Source: Megaleporinus macrocephalus (Eukaryota; Chordata; Actinopteri; Characiformes; Anostomidae). Taken from it: a DNA stretch of 64,000 bases. Under the pieces are notes generated by a model, which saw only the letters and a program-made list of their open reading frames with translations, did no database searches and was not told where the DNA came from. The stretch lies in NCBI GenBank assembly GCA_021613375.1, contig CM038711.1, positions 14,656,576-14,720,575 on the forward strand, written 5' to 3'. How positions within the stretch are numbered: the first letter of the stretch is position 1; each line of letters starts with the position of its first letter. Position numbers and translations under genes: made by a program. Positions 1 to 11,480 of the stretch are shown here, piece by piece.

Positions 1-920
1 CAGGTGCAGCGAATAGCAATCCACTCCATATGGAGCATCTTGCTGAGGTTATGGTGTCATACAGCATGGTAATTCCCATATGGTGGAGATGGCTTCATTT
101 AGTAGAGTCCTCCTGTCCCAAAACCCATTGTTAGCAACTTCTTCATCTGATGGAGGGCAAAGACTACAGGGGAAGGCTCAGAGGTACATTTAAAATGGGA
201 ACAGAGGGGGAAAAAAAGGCTGTCTAGATGAGGAAAGGGACCTAGTTATCAGTCTACTGTGCAAGAGTACAGAGACAGCCATGGCAATGATGGCTATCAT
301 CCAAGCAAATAAATTGGCGTGTGCAGATGGGGAAGCACTGTTGCTATGCTGCAGGGTTGTATAGAGGGAGGGTGACATATAGTGTTAATGTGAGGTTTGG
401 ACACTGACGGGTTGGACGTCGTCCCTCAGCAGACTTGGACAAAGATGGCTGGTTCGCAGGAACCCCAGAGGAAAACCATAATAGATTCACAGCACTGGGT
501 TGGGAATGCCTTCATGCCTTTCTTCAGAAAGATGTAGGACACTCCAGTCAAGCGTTTTTTTCCCTTCTGCATCATAGCAGCACCCACTGGAGATAAAAGC
601 TAAGACAATAAACATTTCAAATCGATAACTACTTAAGTGGGTTCCTTCCGTGCTTTTGGTTGAACAAGTAACAATTGACAGTGATTTCCTTGACCCGCTG
701 ACCGTGGTTGTAAATGTGACCTGAAGCAGCTGATAGCGCAGTTGGAAGCAAGGGATTTATTGGCCCCTGTGCTGTGCTCTGAGTTGTTTCCTTTCTATCC
801 AGCATATGGCCTGATAGCTTTTTAACCACGTGTCATTCTTGACCTTTTGCCTTGTAGTGACATGTTGTAGTGCATACTACTCTTCTTAGCCAGGTTTAAC
901 CTTGAGGGTAAAGGAGGGGA
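1..920. other. Intergenic, no gene seen
   Basis: I see no convincing coding frame, RNA gene or recognisable repeat here. The sequence is moderately complex, single-copy-looking DNA. The open frames are short, lack codon-like structure and match no family I know. Confidence 0.5.
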
Positions 921-924
921 CCGA

Positions 925-1160
925 AGGAGAATGTGTTTAGAATGCAAATCATAACACCTCTTTAAGCATGTATGGTAAAAAAGAAGTCAGTTGTATTGCA
1001 AATTACATTGACTTTAAATGCACTTCCAGATTTTAACTTGTTGCACAAAAGTATCGTCGCTATTATTTTAACAATTTGAAAGAGAATTAATGAAGAGCAG
1101 CACTAATTAAAGGCAAGGCCAGCTCGATCTGTGAGCAGAGTCAACATATGCAGGGCTCCT
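925..1160. promoter_or_regulatory. Candidate conserved non-coding element with POU octamer
   Basis: A complex block with a perfect octamer ATGCAAAT at 942-949, several TAAT-core homeodomain-type words (around 1064-1110) and an ordinary, non-repetitive composition. It has no open frame worth calling. Such motif mixes are typical of developmental enhancers in vertebrate gene deserts. Conservation cannot be measured from one sequence, so the enhancer role is inference. Confidence 0.3.
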
Positions 1161-3115
1161 CTGACATGTTTAAATTTCTTCTTATTTTTCATCTTTTTTT
1201 TTCTTTGCTATATTGCTCTTCCTTTGTCTTTATCTTGCTGTCCATGCCATGTGCCCAAGCTCCAACCACTTCTCAAGTCCTTCAATTAAAATACATTTAA
1301 TTCCAAAAATGTGTAGCAATTTGGTTTCTGGGTTGAATGGAGGGGTGTGTCAGTGGATTCTAATAAAGTCCTTTACAAAGGTGGCCACTGCAAATTGGTA
1401 TAGGTAACAACTGAAGATTTTGGAAACAGCTTATATATAACATTTTTATCAGGATACAACAATTCTTTGAGAAGGCCACTTCTTAGAAAACTCTTGTGTA
1501 TCACGACAGTGCAAAGGTTTCACTTTGTAGACCCTCCTGTTTGTAATCATGCCCAACTTTGTCCTTTGTTATGCATCGTGTTTGTCTCTTCTCATCCTTG
1601 ATTTCTTGTCCCTGTGTCAAACTCCTTTGCCTCTTTCTCGTTCTGCTATGTGATGTCTTGTTTCAAACTGCAACTTTTCACTTTGCTTTTTTGCTGTTTG
1701 TTGATTTATCTATAGTTCTCCTGACAGCGCTTTCCAATAAAGTCTGCCAAAGACATCCTCCAGTCGTAATGCTGCTAACATTATTGATATTGCCAGCATC
1801 AATGGACCGTGGCTGGAAATAACTTTGGTTGCAATCAGGAGAGCTAGTAATGCCTTTTAAAAGCTATATTTGAAAGACAGGACTTCAGCAACATTTAATA
1901 TAGACTATAGGTAGGTAAAAGGGTCAAGCTGAAAATGTGTTAACAGCTTTAAAAAGTGGCATTCATTTTGTCACATTAACACATTAATAATGTGTTATTA
2001 ATGTTAACATCCCTCAGGGTAGGGGTCTATGCTAGCCACAGTCTTCTTTGTCGCAGTGATTTCTTTTCAAGATATTTATTATTTAATGAATCTCTTTTCT
2101 TTCTTTATTTTCAATCCCAGGTCATACATTCAAATGTTCTCTTACTCTCTGCCATTTTTCAAGCTAATGTGGGCAACAAGATCTAATAGAAGGTACAATG
2201 GAAAAAGCCTTAAAAACATGTGAGCATGGTACAAATTCAGAAAACATTCTCATTAAAATAATTTAACCTAAACTATATTTCACAAACAAGCAACTTCAGA
2301 AATGCTGTAAAGTTTGTCGCAATGCAATTGGACAAAGGAAGGGGGAAATGTATTGGGAAACTCAAAGCAGATGGAATATCCTTGATGGAAAATCATAGAC
2401 AAAGGCTGATTAGGTCAATACACTCACTTTGCAGTAAGTTAATGGCTACTTTGGCTGGCTTGTATGACAGGTCATAGCTGTATTACAATATATATTATTC
2501 ATCTTGTATTGCTATATGACATTTTACAAGTACAGTCTACAGCTACCATAAGCATACAGTGATAGTTATCTGTTCAAATAAAACATAACAATTTTTTGTG
2601 CATTTTTTAAGTGTAGCTTTGATGCATTTTGCTGAATTCGTTGTCTGATATAGCAGAGCATCCAGAAATTTCCAGCATGTTTTATTACAGTGTTTTTTAG
2701 AGCATTCGTAAAATGTGATTGTGATTTTAATCAAAGTGTTTTTATGCTTGCAGCTCAATTTTATTTAGCAGTGCATTGGCTTTGGCCAACGTATAAAACA
2801 TCCTGTAGGTAGAATCCAGCACAGTAAAATAACAGTATATTTACTGAGTTTATTAGACACCCTCACATTAAACCAACTTTTGGGTGTCTGTGTGTGTGTG
2901 CATTATGTTAATGATGAATGTTATACCTATAATTGTCAATTATCTAGTCTAATAAACAATTGCTATTTTTTTTATTCGTTCAGGCCCTGGGTCAGTCTTG
3001 CTGGTTGTCTTCTATTATCCATAGCCTTGACTGAACACTTCAGTCTTCTTACATCATTTCCTGTTTGTTTTCTTCCCAAATGTGTTCACTCATTCCTCCT
3101 CTAGTTCTCAAGAAA
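1161..3115. other. Intergenic, AT-rich, no gene seen
   Basis: This stretch has T-rich runs, a short TG run near 2890-2900 and an imperfect palindrome near 1978-2005 built from TTAATGT/ACATTAA words. Several frames of 60-90 codons on the plus strand come from T-rich DNA (Leu/Phe/Ser-rich products) and look like chance. I recognise no repeat family. Confidence 0.5.
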
Positions 3116-3117
3116 CT

Positions 3118-3480
3118 TATAAATATGCATCAGCATGAGCCTGCCTTTAGACCGCATCACTAAAATACACTAATAAGAACTAAACTGTTGCCTGAATTTT
3201 CCGGCTGCAGTAAAAATGCAATAAAGTTGTATGGCTGCGTGAAGAAGGTCATTAAAACCTGACGGTATGATAAATCCTTTCGCCGAAACAGAGCCCGGAA
3301 ATCCGGTAATAATGAAGTGCAGCTGTTAAATTATTTAGCGCTTCTGCTACCAGGGGACTGTATGCTAATTAGCAGAGCAGTTGTTAGACAAGATACTTTG
3401 AATCAATAGCTCCTAGGTGAGACCACATGTTTGCTTTGTTGCACTGTAGCACAAGAAACATTTCGGTTTAATTGACTTTC
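3118..3480. promoter_or_regulatory. Candidate conserved non-coding element
   Basis: A high-complexity block in AT-rich surroundings. It holds a perfect 12-bp palindrome TGCTAATTAGCA at 3363-3374, a classic homeodomain-dimer type site, plus TAAT and ATAAA words and a short GC-richer core around 3285-3310. No coding frame is maintained. I infer a possible enhancer; only cross-species alignment can confirm this. Confidence 0.35.
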
Positions 3481-4195
3481 TATGGACCGAAGGAAAGCAA
3501 CAGCGAATCAACTGTCAAGAGAACGTGCTACTTAGAAATGGGAATAACAACCTTGACAATCTGGCCTTTGTCAAATCCACTAACGAGACTAAATTACTCA
3601 GTCATTAACACACGATTACAACCAACGATGCAACAACGGTAATGATAATGAATTAACAAGCAAATAAAATTAAAGTGCAATCATGATGGGGGGGCTCCAT
3701 AGTGAATTTATGCCATGAGCCATGGTTCGTCTAATGGCTCCAGACATATCTGGATTTTGCATGTGGCACTCATTGACTGGAGTCTTGCTGAAGGTTTGGT
3801 AGAGGCAGTGGCATGAACTGCTTGTGTGTCAGGTTTGTGTGAAAAGAGAGAGAAGGAGGGGTCTAGGTGGGGTTGGGATGGCTCAGTGAACTTAGACACA
3901 GTGATGAATGAGCCAGTAGCATGGCGGGAGACCATAAATCAGTAGCTCCTCTCCTTCTCCTCTCTTTTTTTTTTTTTTTTTACAGGAAGTACTTCGCTGA
4001 ACAGGCCCTGGAGGAATACCTCTCATCCACATGACCCACACTTCCTCTAATGACTTTCTCATCCTACTGTAGCCCCCTCCTCTTCCCCATCTTCCTTCCC
4101 CCACGCTTAATCTGCATATTTTAAGCTTTTCAAGAAAACAAACTGCTCAAATGAACCCGGCCGGTGGGGAGTCCTCTATCTCTAAAGGCATCGCT
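3481..4195. other. Intergenic with an oligo-T tract
   Basis: No gene recognised. A run of about 17 T lies at 3966-3982, and the preceding 3840-3960 region is purine/pyrimidine-biased. Minus-strand frames across 3708-4104 are low-complexity (Gly/Arg/Lys-rich) and cross the T tract, so I do not call them. Confidence 0.5.
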
Positions 4196-4197
4196 TG

Positions 4198-4545
4198 GAC
4201 TGCATGAATGATTCATTTAATGGTTAGAAGCTCATTTCTTTCCCACTGCGTCATCTCTTGAGTTGTCGGCTGAAAGCTTCACTCACACCCCGTCAGGGTC
4301 CCTACTGCACAGGGGATGATATTGGCATCTTAATGGATGGATACTTCGCGTACATAGAGGGTGGGAGAGAGGAGTCTATGTTTGTAGAGCATTTCAGAGT
4401 TAGTGCAGCATATTGCCTCCGGGATGCTGAAGATCCCTTTGCAGCATGTCACAATCTCTGGCCCAATTTAGCACGATTTGAATTTGATTTTAATTAACCG
4501 ATCAAAAGTGAAAATGCCTATTTACATTGTCTATTCGAATGTGGG
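4198..4545. promoter_or_regulatory. Candidate conserved non-coding element
   Basis: A complex single-copy block with homeodomain-like words (ATTTAATGG near 4214, TTTTAATTAAC near 4487) and a more even base composition than its flanks. A 79-codon frame spans 4258-4497, but it starts at a TTG, matches no family I know and has no splice context, so I treat the block as non-coding. Enhancer function is inferred from composition only. Confidence 0.3.
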
Positions 4546-4643
4546 TATTCAGTGGGATTTGTTTGATGGAGCTACAGGCACTTTCTTGCCAAAAAGAGCT
4601 TTTTGTAGAGATGCCATAGCAGATCTACAATTAAGTTTTCTGA

Positions 4644-4755
4644 AGCAGTGGTTCAACCTGTCCTCGTTTTACTGTAGCATATATCAATGGATAAGGAAAG
4701 AGCAAAAATGTGGATCGTCAGGGGGTCCCTGAGGACTGGTGTTAGAACCACTGCT
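4644..4755. mobile_element. Small hAT-like miniature element
   Basis: A 112-bp unit bounded by perfect 10-bp inverted repeats, AGCAGTGGTT at the left and AACCACTGCT at the right. The ends and interior resemble a very common teleost repeat that begins with a 'CAGTGGTTCTCAACC'-type end. No flanking 8-bp duplication remains, so it is old or rearranged. Assignment to hAT is from remembered family ends. A related copy without clear ends lies at 34088-34200. Confidence 0.45.
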
Positions 4756-5870
4756 GTAAAATACCTTTTTAGTGGATGGTTCTTTAACCTTTTTTCACAG
4801 GAGCCACCGTAGGATCACACTTTCTCAGGGACTTTCCAGTAAACGGAGATGGTTCATGGACTGATGAAAATGTGGTTTATATGCAAATGCTAATGGCCAC
4901 TGGAGGAACCAACTCTTGAGGGTTGAAGAGCAGAATACCCTTGGATAATCTAACAGGAAGCATAGGTTTTTTACAGTTTTACCAAATACATTGTGTGGTA
5001 AGGTATGAAGCCCCTGACTGCTTAGATGATTTAACAGTGAATGTGAATTGAGGACAAATGATAGCCTCCCAAATGGTTGATGAGTTTATTAGAATTGCAA
5101 TGCAATCGATATTTCCTGCTGAATGTCCTTCCTACTAAATGTCTAAAGAACACATACCTAAATGAAATGCAAAGAAGTCTGAACAAGTTAAAAATATTAC
5201 ATTATAAAATGCCATTTTTAAATTATTTTATTGTAATGTTGATGGAGTATATTTTCATGGACATGTATACGATTTACAAAATTCAAAGCAAAGAAGATTT
5301 TTATCTTCCTAACATTTTGAAAAAAAAGTTTTTTTATTGTGGTTGTTGTTGTATTGATGTGTTTAGTGAATTGCTTGCCAGCAGCTTGATATTTCACTCA
5401 GAGAAGGATTAATCACTTACCTGAAGATCTGATTGCTCGTTTGGTTTACAATGGGAAATACTAAGCTAACATTACTAATAAACATTGGACTTACACTCAA
5501 CACATTCTCTAAAACATTTCCCAAACATTTACCCTTAAAACACATTCAGGTTTCTCTTTGTTTCATGGAAACACATCAATGTGGTTTAGAACATTATGAC
5601 TTTTTTAGCCTTCACAAACAATGTCTCTACATAGGTGAACAGTCGGGCAGCCATTGTGAGTAACTAAGACCAGCTTGATATGTGACTCGCAAGATGACTA
5701 AAGATGGTGCTAGATGAAATCCTTAACATACAGATGCAGCTTGGCATAGAAGTTAAACCATTTTGATGACCACATTTTCAGCCATATATTGTTTAAATTT
5801 GAGTATATACACAAAGAAATGTGTCAGCTGGACGCTGGACCCACAACTGACTTGCCAGACAAATCTGCAC
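4756..5870. other. Intergenic, AT-rich, no gene seen
   Basis: The 111-codon plus-strand frame at 5077-5412 is AT-driven (Lys/Asn/Ile/Phe/Tyr-rich), matches no family I know and is not called. I see no repeats beyond short A/T runs. Confidence 0.5.
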
Positions 5871-5874
5871 CTCC

Positions 5875-6001
5875 TCATATGACTCATATGACAAGTTCAC
5901 TTGTGAAAAGTGCCAGGTGCTTCCAACTGAGGCGGAGTGCCTCTGCTGTGAGGCGTGTGAGCTACTGATGCCTGTGCTTGAACAAATCAGCAGTGCAGAC
6001 G
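5875..6001 (+). pseudogene. P2X7 intracellular-domain-like exon fragment
   Basis: One plus-strand frame reads a cysteine-rich peptide with the pattern C-x2-C (5902-5913), then LPTE, then C-x-C-C (5938-5949) and a further C. This resembles the zinc-binding cytoplasmic 'ballast' domain of P2X7 receptors, in which a C-x-C/C-x2-C pair is followed by MPT-x2-E and a CC pair. In fish this domain is also found in many stand-alone, multicopy proteins. The frame ends at a good splice donor, G|GTAAG, at 6001-6006. Upstream, the frame stays open only to a stop near 5848-5850. I see no partner exon: the next acceptor-like site (near 6028) would make an intron too short to be real. Most likely it is an orphan exon or gene relic; a real terminal exon of a gene beyond view is possible. 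Confidence 0.35.
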
Positions 6002-6006
6002 GTAAG

Positions 6007-7010
6007 AAAGGATGTTTATTTATTTATACAGTCAAACTGGGAGAAGACATGTGTATCAAGCATGCTAGCTGCATATGGTGCAAAGCAGACAGCGGAGACA
6101 TAGAAAAAGTAAGCTTTGAATTCAGGTAGAATTCAATATTCCATTTGAAATTTGAATTAAATAAATTGAGATTCTGGCATGCATTTATTATCATCGTTAG
6201 CCTATCATCGCAAATACATTCCACCAACAAAAACTATATTTGTGCATGAGGTGTGTTAACCTTCCCATAATGTAAAAGTTCTTTACTAATTTACTCATTT
6301 TTAGAGCTGAATTTTAAAGCCAAGAACCATTTAGCAACCTAGAAGACTGTATGTCCAGAAAGTGGACTACCAGATACTCCACATTCCTGTGCTTCAGTGC
6401 ACCTTGATCTCTGCTTACTGAGGCATGAATAAGGCTCCTCGCCTCTTGAGAAGGGCAAGGAAAGTGGCCTAAGTGCCGCCACATGCTCGTCAACCTGGCA
6501 GTCCTAATTCACTCTGGCAGCACCTACAAGCTCCGACTGGACTTCAGATCAAATCCATGTAACCCAGAGAGCTGCTAAGGCTGAAGGAGATGACGCAGTT
6601 CCTTTCCCCTACATTGTCCAACAGTGTTAGAATCAAGATAATCTGTCAAAAACAGTTCAACAGCTGAAACTGAATCAGCACAATTCTAGAGTTCTAGACC
6701 AGATACCTGAGCGGCTTTTCTTCAAGCATGTTGGGATAATCTGTGGGTTACATGCAAAATCTAAAGGAAAAAAAGCTAAAGGAAAAAAAGCTAAAACTTA
6801 TTTCACACACTCACAAACACATAGGCTGACTTTGACCTCTCAGGGAGTGTGATCTGGTTTTGTGTACAAAAGATTGAAGCTTCTAAACACTTCAGGAAAT
6901 ACACAACAGAATCTCTTGGTGGAACGTCTGAAGCTGTTTCACCTTTAACACCGGAAGCTGGACTTTTTGAAAAAAGTTATGGATGAGAATAAATTGTGAA
7001 ATTACAAAGC
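6007..7010. other. Intergenic, no gene seen
   Basis: Mixed composition. A short tandem duplication of a 16-base word (AAAGGAAAAAAAGCTA) lies at about 6761-6794. The 6370-6650 part is GC-richer and could hold an old repeat that I cannot name. No coding frame is supported. Confidence 0.45.
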
Positions 7011-7014
7011 GAAC

Positions 7015-7560
7015 TTCAGCCGTAAGTAGTTTCCAGGAAGCATTAAAAAAGCAGAAATAGGTGCAGCTCAATACTCGTCTAATTAAAATGACTCAGTAAC
7101 AGCTACAGCGGCGAAGTGAGTTTTAAGCATGATCACAGAATTTCATTTCCTCAACAGGGAACAGTCACCTGTTTCTCTGATTAGAGCTAGAGCTGTTCGA
7201 ATTTCATTTTTCCCCTGCAGAGAAAAGGCGGCTTGTTTGCCTTGTATTAGCCCCAGTGGGGCTGGTCTTATCGCAGAGCCTTGGGCATTCTGGGAAACAG
7301 CCGATATGGCGCTCCATGCCATGCACACTCTATGTGTTGTGGAAAATCATCTGCACATTGCCCCTGGGGGGCTGTATTTATCATGCCTGCTGGGTGGAAA
7401 CAAATTGTAAACTTTTTTTGCACAAGTTAATAGACTCTGCCACCTTGCCATCGATGCAAGAGAAAATTAAACAGATTCAGACAGGTGCAAAGTACATCTC
7501 TGGTGCTGTGAATACAGCCAGATCTGAACAGGTGGCTTGGCTTCATGGAATATAGCTAAA
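7015..7560. promoter_or_regulatory. Candidate conserved non-coding element
   Basis: A long complex block with balanced composition, E-box and homeodomain-like words (GTCTAATTAAAATGACTCA near 7078, CAGGTG near 7483) and no simple repeats. Frames of 93 and 99 codons overlap it on the plus strand and a 61-codon frame on the minus strand. Open frames on both strands with no family match point to base composition rather than coding. Regulatory role inferred. Confidence 0.3.
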
Positions 7561-8020
7561 TCTCTCCCACCACACAGAGAGTGGAAAGAGTGGAGGGGGG
7601 ACCCACTTAAGTTTACCTGCATGTATAATCATACACAGTCGTGAAATGGCCTGTGGTATCTGTCAAGGGTCGAACCACAGTTCATGTATTTATTTACACA
7701 CCAAGTTACCAGCTACTTGGGCCATGACCCACTGCAGGATCTTACAATGGGTCACTTTGATGTCCGGCAAGGTATTCCAGCTTTGTTCAAGAGTGTGCAC
7801 ACCTTTGCTGTGCATTATTATTGCACCTAGGCATTCTATAGTGGGAAGAATTACATTTGGGGATCCACCCTCATTTTTTAACCCTTTGTCCAGAGTTATT
7901 ACAATTTCAATATGTATTCAGTTTACATTATAGTTATTTACACAGGTTTAAAGGGGTTAAGAAGACACAAGGTTAAAGGTGGGTAATTTCCCCTATGCCA
8001 TATTTTGTATTGATTATATT
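7561..8020. other. Intergenic, no gene seen
   Basis: I recognise nothing here. A 95-codon plus-strand frame at 7646-7933 has no recognisable domain. Confidence 0.45.
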
Positions 8021-8023
8021 TAC

Positions 8024-8300
8024 CCCTGCACAGTGGTGCAGTGGGTAGCACTGCTGCCTAAGACAGGCCTGAGTTTGATTCCCAAACAGGTGACCAGAGT
8101 CTTTTTTGTGTGCAGTTTTGGTGCTCTCAGTTTCCTCCAACAGTCCAAAGACATGCAGTCAGGCAGGTTGGGGATACTAAGTAGCCCCTTGGTGCAAATG
8201 TGTCTGTCCTGTAGTGTTAGCCTGTATAGGGTGTTTCCTGCCATCTGCCCAATGAGCTCTAATAGGCTTAAGAACACAATCACACAACGCAGAAGGATGT
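8024..8300 (+). mobile_element. tRNA-derived SINE, degenerate
   Basis: The left part has a tRNA-like promoter: an A-box-like GTGGTGCAGTGGG around 8034-8045 and a B-box-like GAGTTTGATTCC at 8071-8082 (consensus GGTTCGANTCC). The following body resembles a common teleost SINE whose middle reads 'TTTCCTCC(C)ACAGTCCAAA' (around 8129-8150) and whose end carries 'GGGTGT(A)TTCCTGCC' and 'GCCCAATGA' (8228-8255). It is diverged and has no tail I can define. RNA polymerase III transcription is unlikely because the B box has lost its CG. Chance open frames of 126 and 87 codons cross it. Confidence 0.65.
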
Positions 8301-9855
8301 ACTTTATACAACATACACACCTTTTCTATATATGCCCCCTATGCTCTGTATCCCTTTAACTAGCTATTGTTTCCATTTCCTTTCTTATACATATTTCTTC
8401 CAAAGAGAAGACACTGGCTAAATATATGGTGCCACTTTTAACATTTTATGGAATACCTTCTGCATCTTTTTATAATAGTGTATAATTACTGTTAAATACC
8501 AATCATTTGATGGGGCAGATGATATGACCAATGTGTCCAGTACTAAAACAGTATCATGTTTGTGTTACCAGTAATTGTCATTACATATGTCATAATGTTT
8601 GATGGCTGTTTAAAGTAGTCATTACAATCAGCATAAGACCCAATAACAAACCCCCTTATTGTAGGGGTCATGCATTCAGGCCTGTACTGTTCTCTAAGTG
8701 TATGCCACACATGCACTCATCCACTTATGAAGAACATTTTTTCACGTCTGTAGATCAGTATCACCTCTGTACTCTGAAATGTGCATTTATCTTTGTAATA
8801 AGGGGGTTCTGCACTGTAGCTATACTATAATATCTTGTTACATTGACCTTTTGCCAAGATTCTGTAATGCTTGTGCAACCTCACATAAGTAACTAATTTA
8901 TGGGCAGAGCATGAATAGATCATTCCCACACTTATAACTACCAATATGGAACCCTTCAGAGGAAGGGTGTTCAGAGAAGAACTAATGATATCTAGGAACT
9001 AAACAATGCATGCCAGTCGTTTTTAGTTTAGTTGATTTAATAGAATTCTATACATTAAAAAATATTGTAGTAAAACATATTCAATTATTATTTTTTGTTT
9101 AGAAATAACGACTTTATTCTTGCTTATGCCAAGTGAGATATAGCCAAGCAAATTTTTCCATTAATTAGGACTTCAGCATTTGTGAAATCCCTGGTGCCCC
9201 TGCACACTGGACACACAGTGTAGCATAACGAGTTTAAGTTTTTAACAAGTTTAGGTTCATTTTTACGCTCTACTTGTATAATATAATTATATAATTGAAT
9301 GAAACCAAGTGTTAAACATAACTTATCACATTTAGTTACTTCTTCTTCAAAGACTGAAAGATACAAAGTGACAAAGGCTAGGCTAGTAACATTAGCTGAG
9401 CATCAGCATTTATCTGTTTATCCAAAAGACTCACTATATTAAATTAAAATGACAAATTTAATGTAGAAATGGAAAAATATACTGTGGCATGCTGTGATGT
9501 GCTGAGGAATTGAACAATGTTCAATTAAAATTCTCAACACTGGCGCAACTGCAGCAAATCTACAGTACCTGCACTTTCAGACCCGCACTTTTAGACCTAC
9601 ACATTCAGACCCACACTCTTAGTCTCGCACTGTCATCTCCGGATATGATACGCGCATATTATTAGCTACCATACTTTGCGCTTTATTACAAGGAGGACAA
9701 GGAGGCGATGCACTGCATAAGCTTTTCAGAAAACCTTGTCTGAGCCTCAGTTGGCTCCTTACTCCACACATATTGCACATGCGTCTGAATCTTAACGTTC
9801 TCTTTGTTAGACACATTATGCAATATACGGGTGCCAGAGTCATTATTTTAAGATC
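8301..9855. other. Intergenic, AT-rich
   Basis: No gene recognised. It contains one copy (about 8888-8930) of a short dispersed word family also seen near 11706 and 27128. Just before 9860 there is a short run of repeated 'CAGACCCGCAC'-like words (9577-9620), a tiny local duplication. Confidence 0.45.
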
Positions 9856-9859
9856 TACA

Positions 9860-10244
9860 CTACTGTGCAAAATTGGAGGCACCTAAACTCATTGTTTAGC
9901 CTCATTGTTTAGCCTCATTTTAGCCTCAGCCTTTATCTTAGCATGAAGTGCATTTTCACCAGTAAAACACCATATATCATTAGAACAAATGTATATAAGC
10001 ATAATTTTAAAGCAGCATGAATATCTTATTCTGAAAGAAGTAGATAATCTGTCATAGGCCTGTTGGAAGAACAAAGTAGAACACGTTTCTCCTGGATGCC
10101 CCAAACATTGCATGAATTTCCTGCATGAATTCAATTCCTTCAGCAGCAATATTGATTAATGAAGTACTGACTTGTCAAAGCAGGTATTAGATGATAACTA
10201 AAAACAGCTTTTTAAACAAAGTGCCTAAAACTTTGCACAGTACT
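9860..10244 (+). mobile_element. 385-bp miniature inverted-repeat element, copy 1
   Basis: The ends are inverted repeats: ACTACTGTGCAAAA at the left and TTTTGCACAGTACT-like sequence at the right (CTTTGCACAGTACT, 10231-10244), continuing inward as GGCACCTAA / GTGCCTAAA. The interior is diverged and non-coding. A second copy in the opposite orientation lies at 40765-41149; both span about 385 bp. The ends resemble Tc1/mariner-related miniature elements of teleosts. Its left end holds a small tandem repeat of CTCATTGTTTAGC. Confidence 0.65.
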
Positions 10245-10689
10245 ATACATGGTGCACTGCACTGGGAGTAAGGAGCCATTTGTGATATGGCCTTAATTAC
10301 CATAGAATAAAAGGAAGTTTGTGGGGCAGCCGGGGAGATTGGCTGTGTAAGGAAATGACAATCAGTAATGATTTACATTGGTGCATTTTCAATGGCAACC
10401 TGCAGCAGCCAAATATACTATATAAGTACTTTACAAAAATAGAACTGCAAGAGCCAGAACTGTTTCTGTAAATACAAATAGTTTCAGTGTTACAAATGAG
10501 AGTAATGTAGTGAACGTTTAATTCACTGTTTATTGCGGCACTTGGTTTTTAAGCAGAATCATCTTTAGGTCTTCAAGTTTGCAGCTCAGAGATACCAGGC
10601 AGGAAAAGCAATGGCCCTACCAACGAGGCCGAAGTCTCAGTGATGTCTACCTTGTATGTCAAAACACAAATGCACTAAAAAATTCTGGG
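10245..10689. other. Intergenic, no gene seen
   Basis: Unassigned sequence between two transposon relics. The plus-strand frame starting at 10579 runs into the Tc1 relic and is not a gene. Confidence 0.4.
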
Positions 10690-11480
10690 AGCAATACGTT
10701 TCAAAACAGTTGGGACAGGGGCAACAAAAGACACTTGGCAAAATATCTCTCAACTAATAAGGTTAACTGGCCACAGGTTATTAACATGACTGGGTGTAAA
10801 AAAGAGCGTCCCAAAGAGGGAGAGTCCTTTAGAAGTAAAGATGGGTAGTTGTCGCCACTCTGTGAAAGTCTGCATGGGTACAACAGTTTAAGAAATAGCA
10901 AAGAACTTGGAGATTTCATCATCTACGGTAAATCAGATTATTAAAAGATTTAGAGAATGCAAATCCACTTTATTTAAGGGACAGACCCGCAACCAATATT
11001 TGATGGCTGTGGCATATATATTAATGATACAATTAATTGAACATTACAAAGACAACATATTAAATTTCATTTTTTAAAATATGCTTATTTTGCCTTTGCT
11101 GCTATTTTTTAAAAGACTGTAGAAATCTCTGTATGCAAGTGACAAGGCCCAAAACCAATATTGGATGGCCAAGACCTTCAGTCCTTCAGGCAGTACTGCA
11201 TTAAAAACAGTCACGATTCTGTAGTGGAAATCACTGCAGGGGTTTAGGAATACTTCCAAGAAACCACTGTCTGTAAACACAGTTTGTCACTGCACCCACA
11301 AATACAAACTCTAAGATGCACTCAGCCTTTCTGGGATGCCCTTTTTTGCCAATTTACCTAATTATTGGTGAGGTTACATCAGGTGTTTACATTTTGGATT
11401 GCACAACTTACTACTGTTTTGTGGCCCTTTTCTAAAACATGTTGCTGGCATCAAATTCATAATGGGTACATCATTGCACC
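10690..11480 (+). mobile_element. Tc1-like transposon relic with internal duplication
   Basis: The 5' non-coding part (about 10695-10835, CAAAACAGTTGGGACAGGGG and following) and a transposase start at ATG 10841 match a widespread teleost Tc1-like family as I remember it. The frame gives a degenerate N-terminal DNA-binding (helix-turn-helix) region: MGSCRHS, a stop, then EIAKNLEISSSTVNQIIKRF up to about 11010. A second segment, 11138-11320, repeats the adjoining 'RNQYLMA' region in diverged form and carries on through the second helix-turn-helix. Between them, 11035-11090 resembles the family's terminal non-coding DNA. The 3' end (about 11430-11480, ATGTTGCTGGCATCAAATTC) is also present. The whole catalytic DDE half is missing. 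Dead element. Confidence 0.75.

Noticed and set aside
5077..5412. 111-codon plus-strand open frame
   Set aside because: AT-driven composition, no domain, no upstream signals.
6002..6129. Second exon after the P2X7-like fragment
   Set aside because: It would need an intron under 30 bases, and the following frame does not look like the family.
7979..8359. 126-codon plus-strand open frame
   Set aside because: Runs through a tRNA-derived SINE; explained by the repeat.
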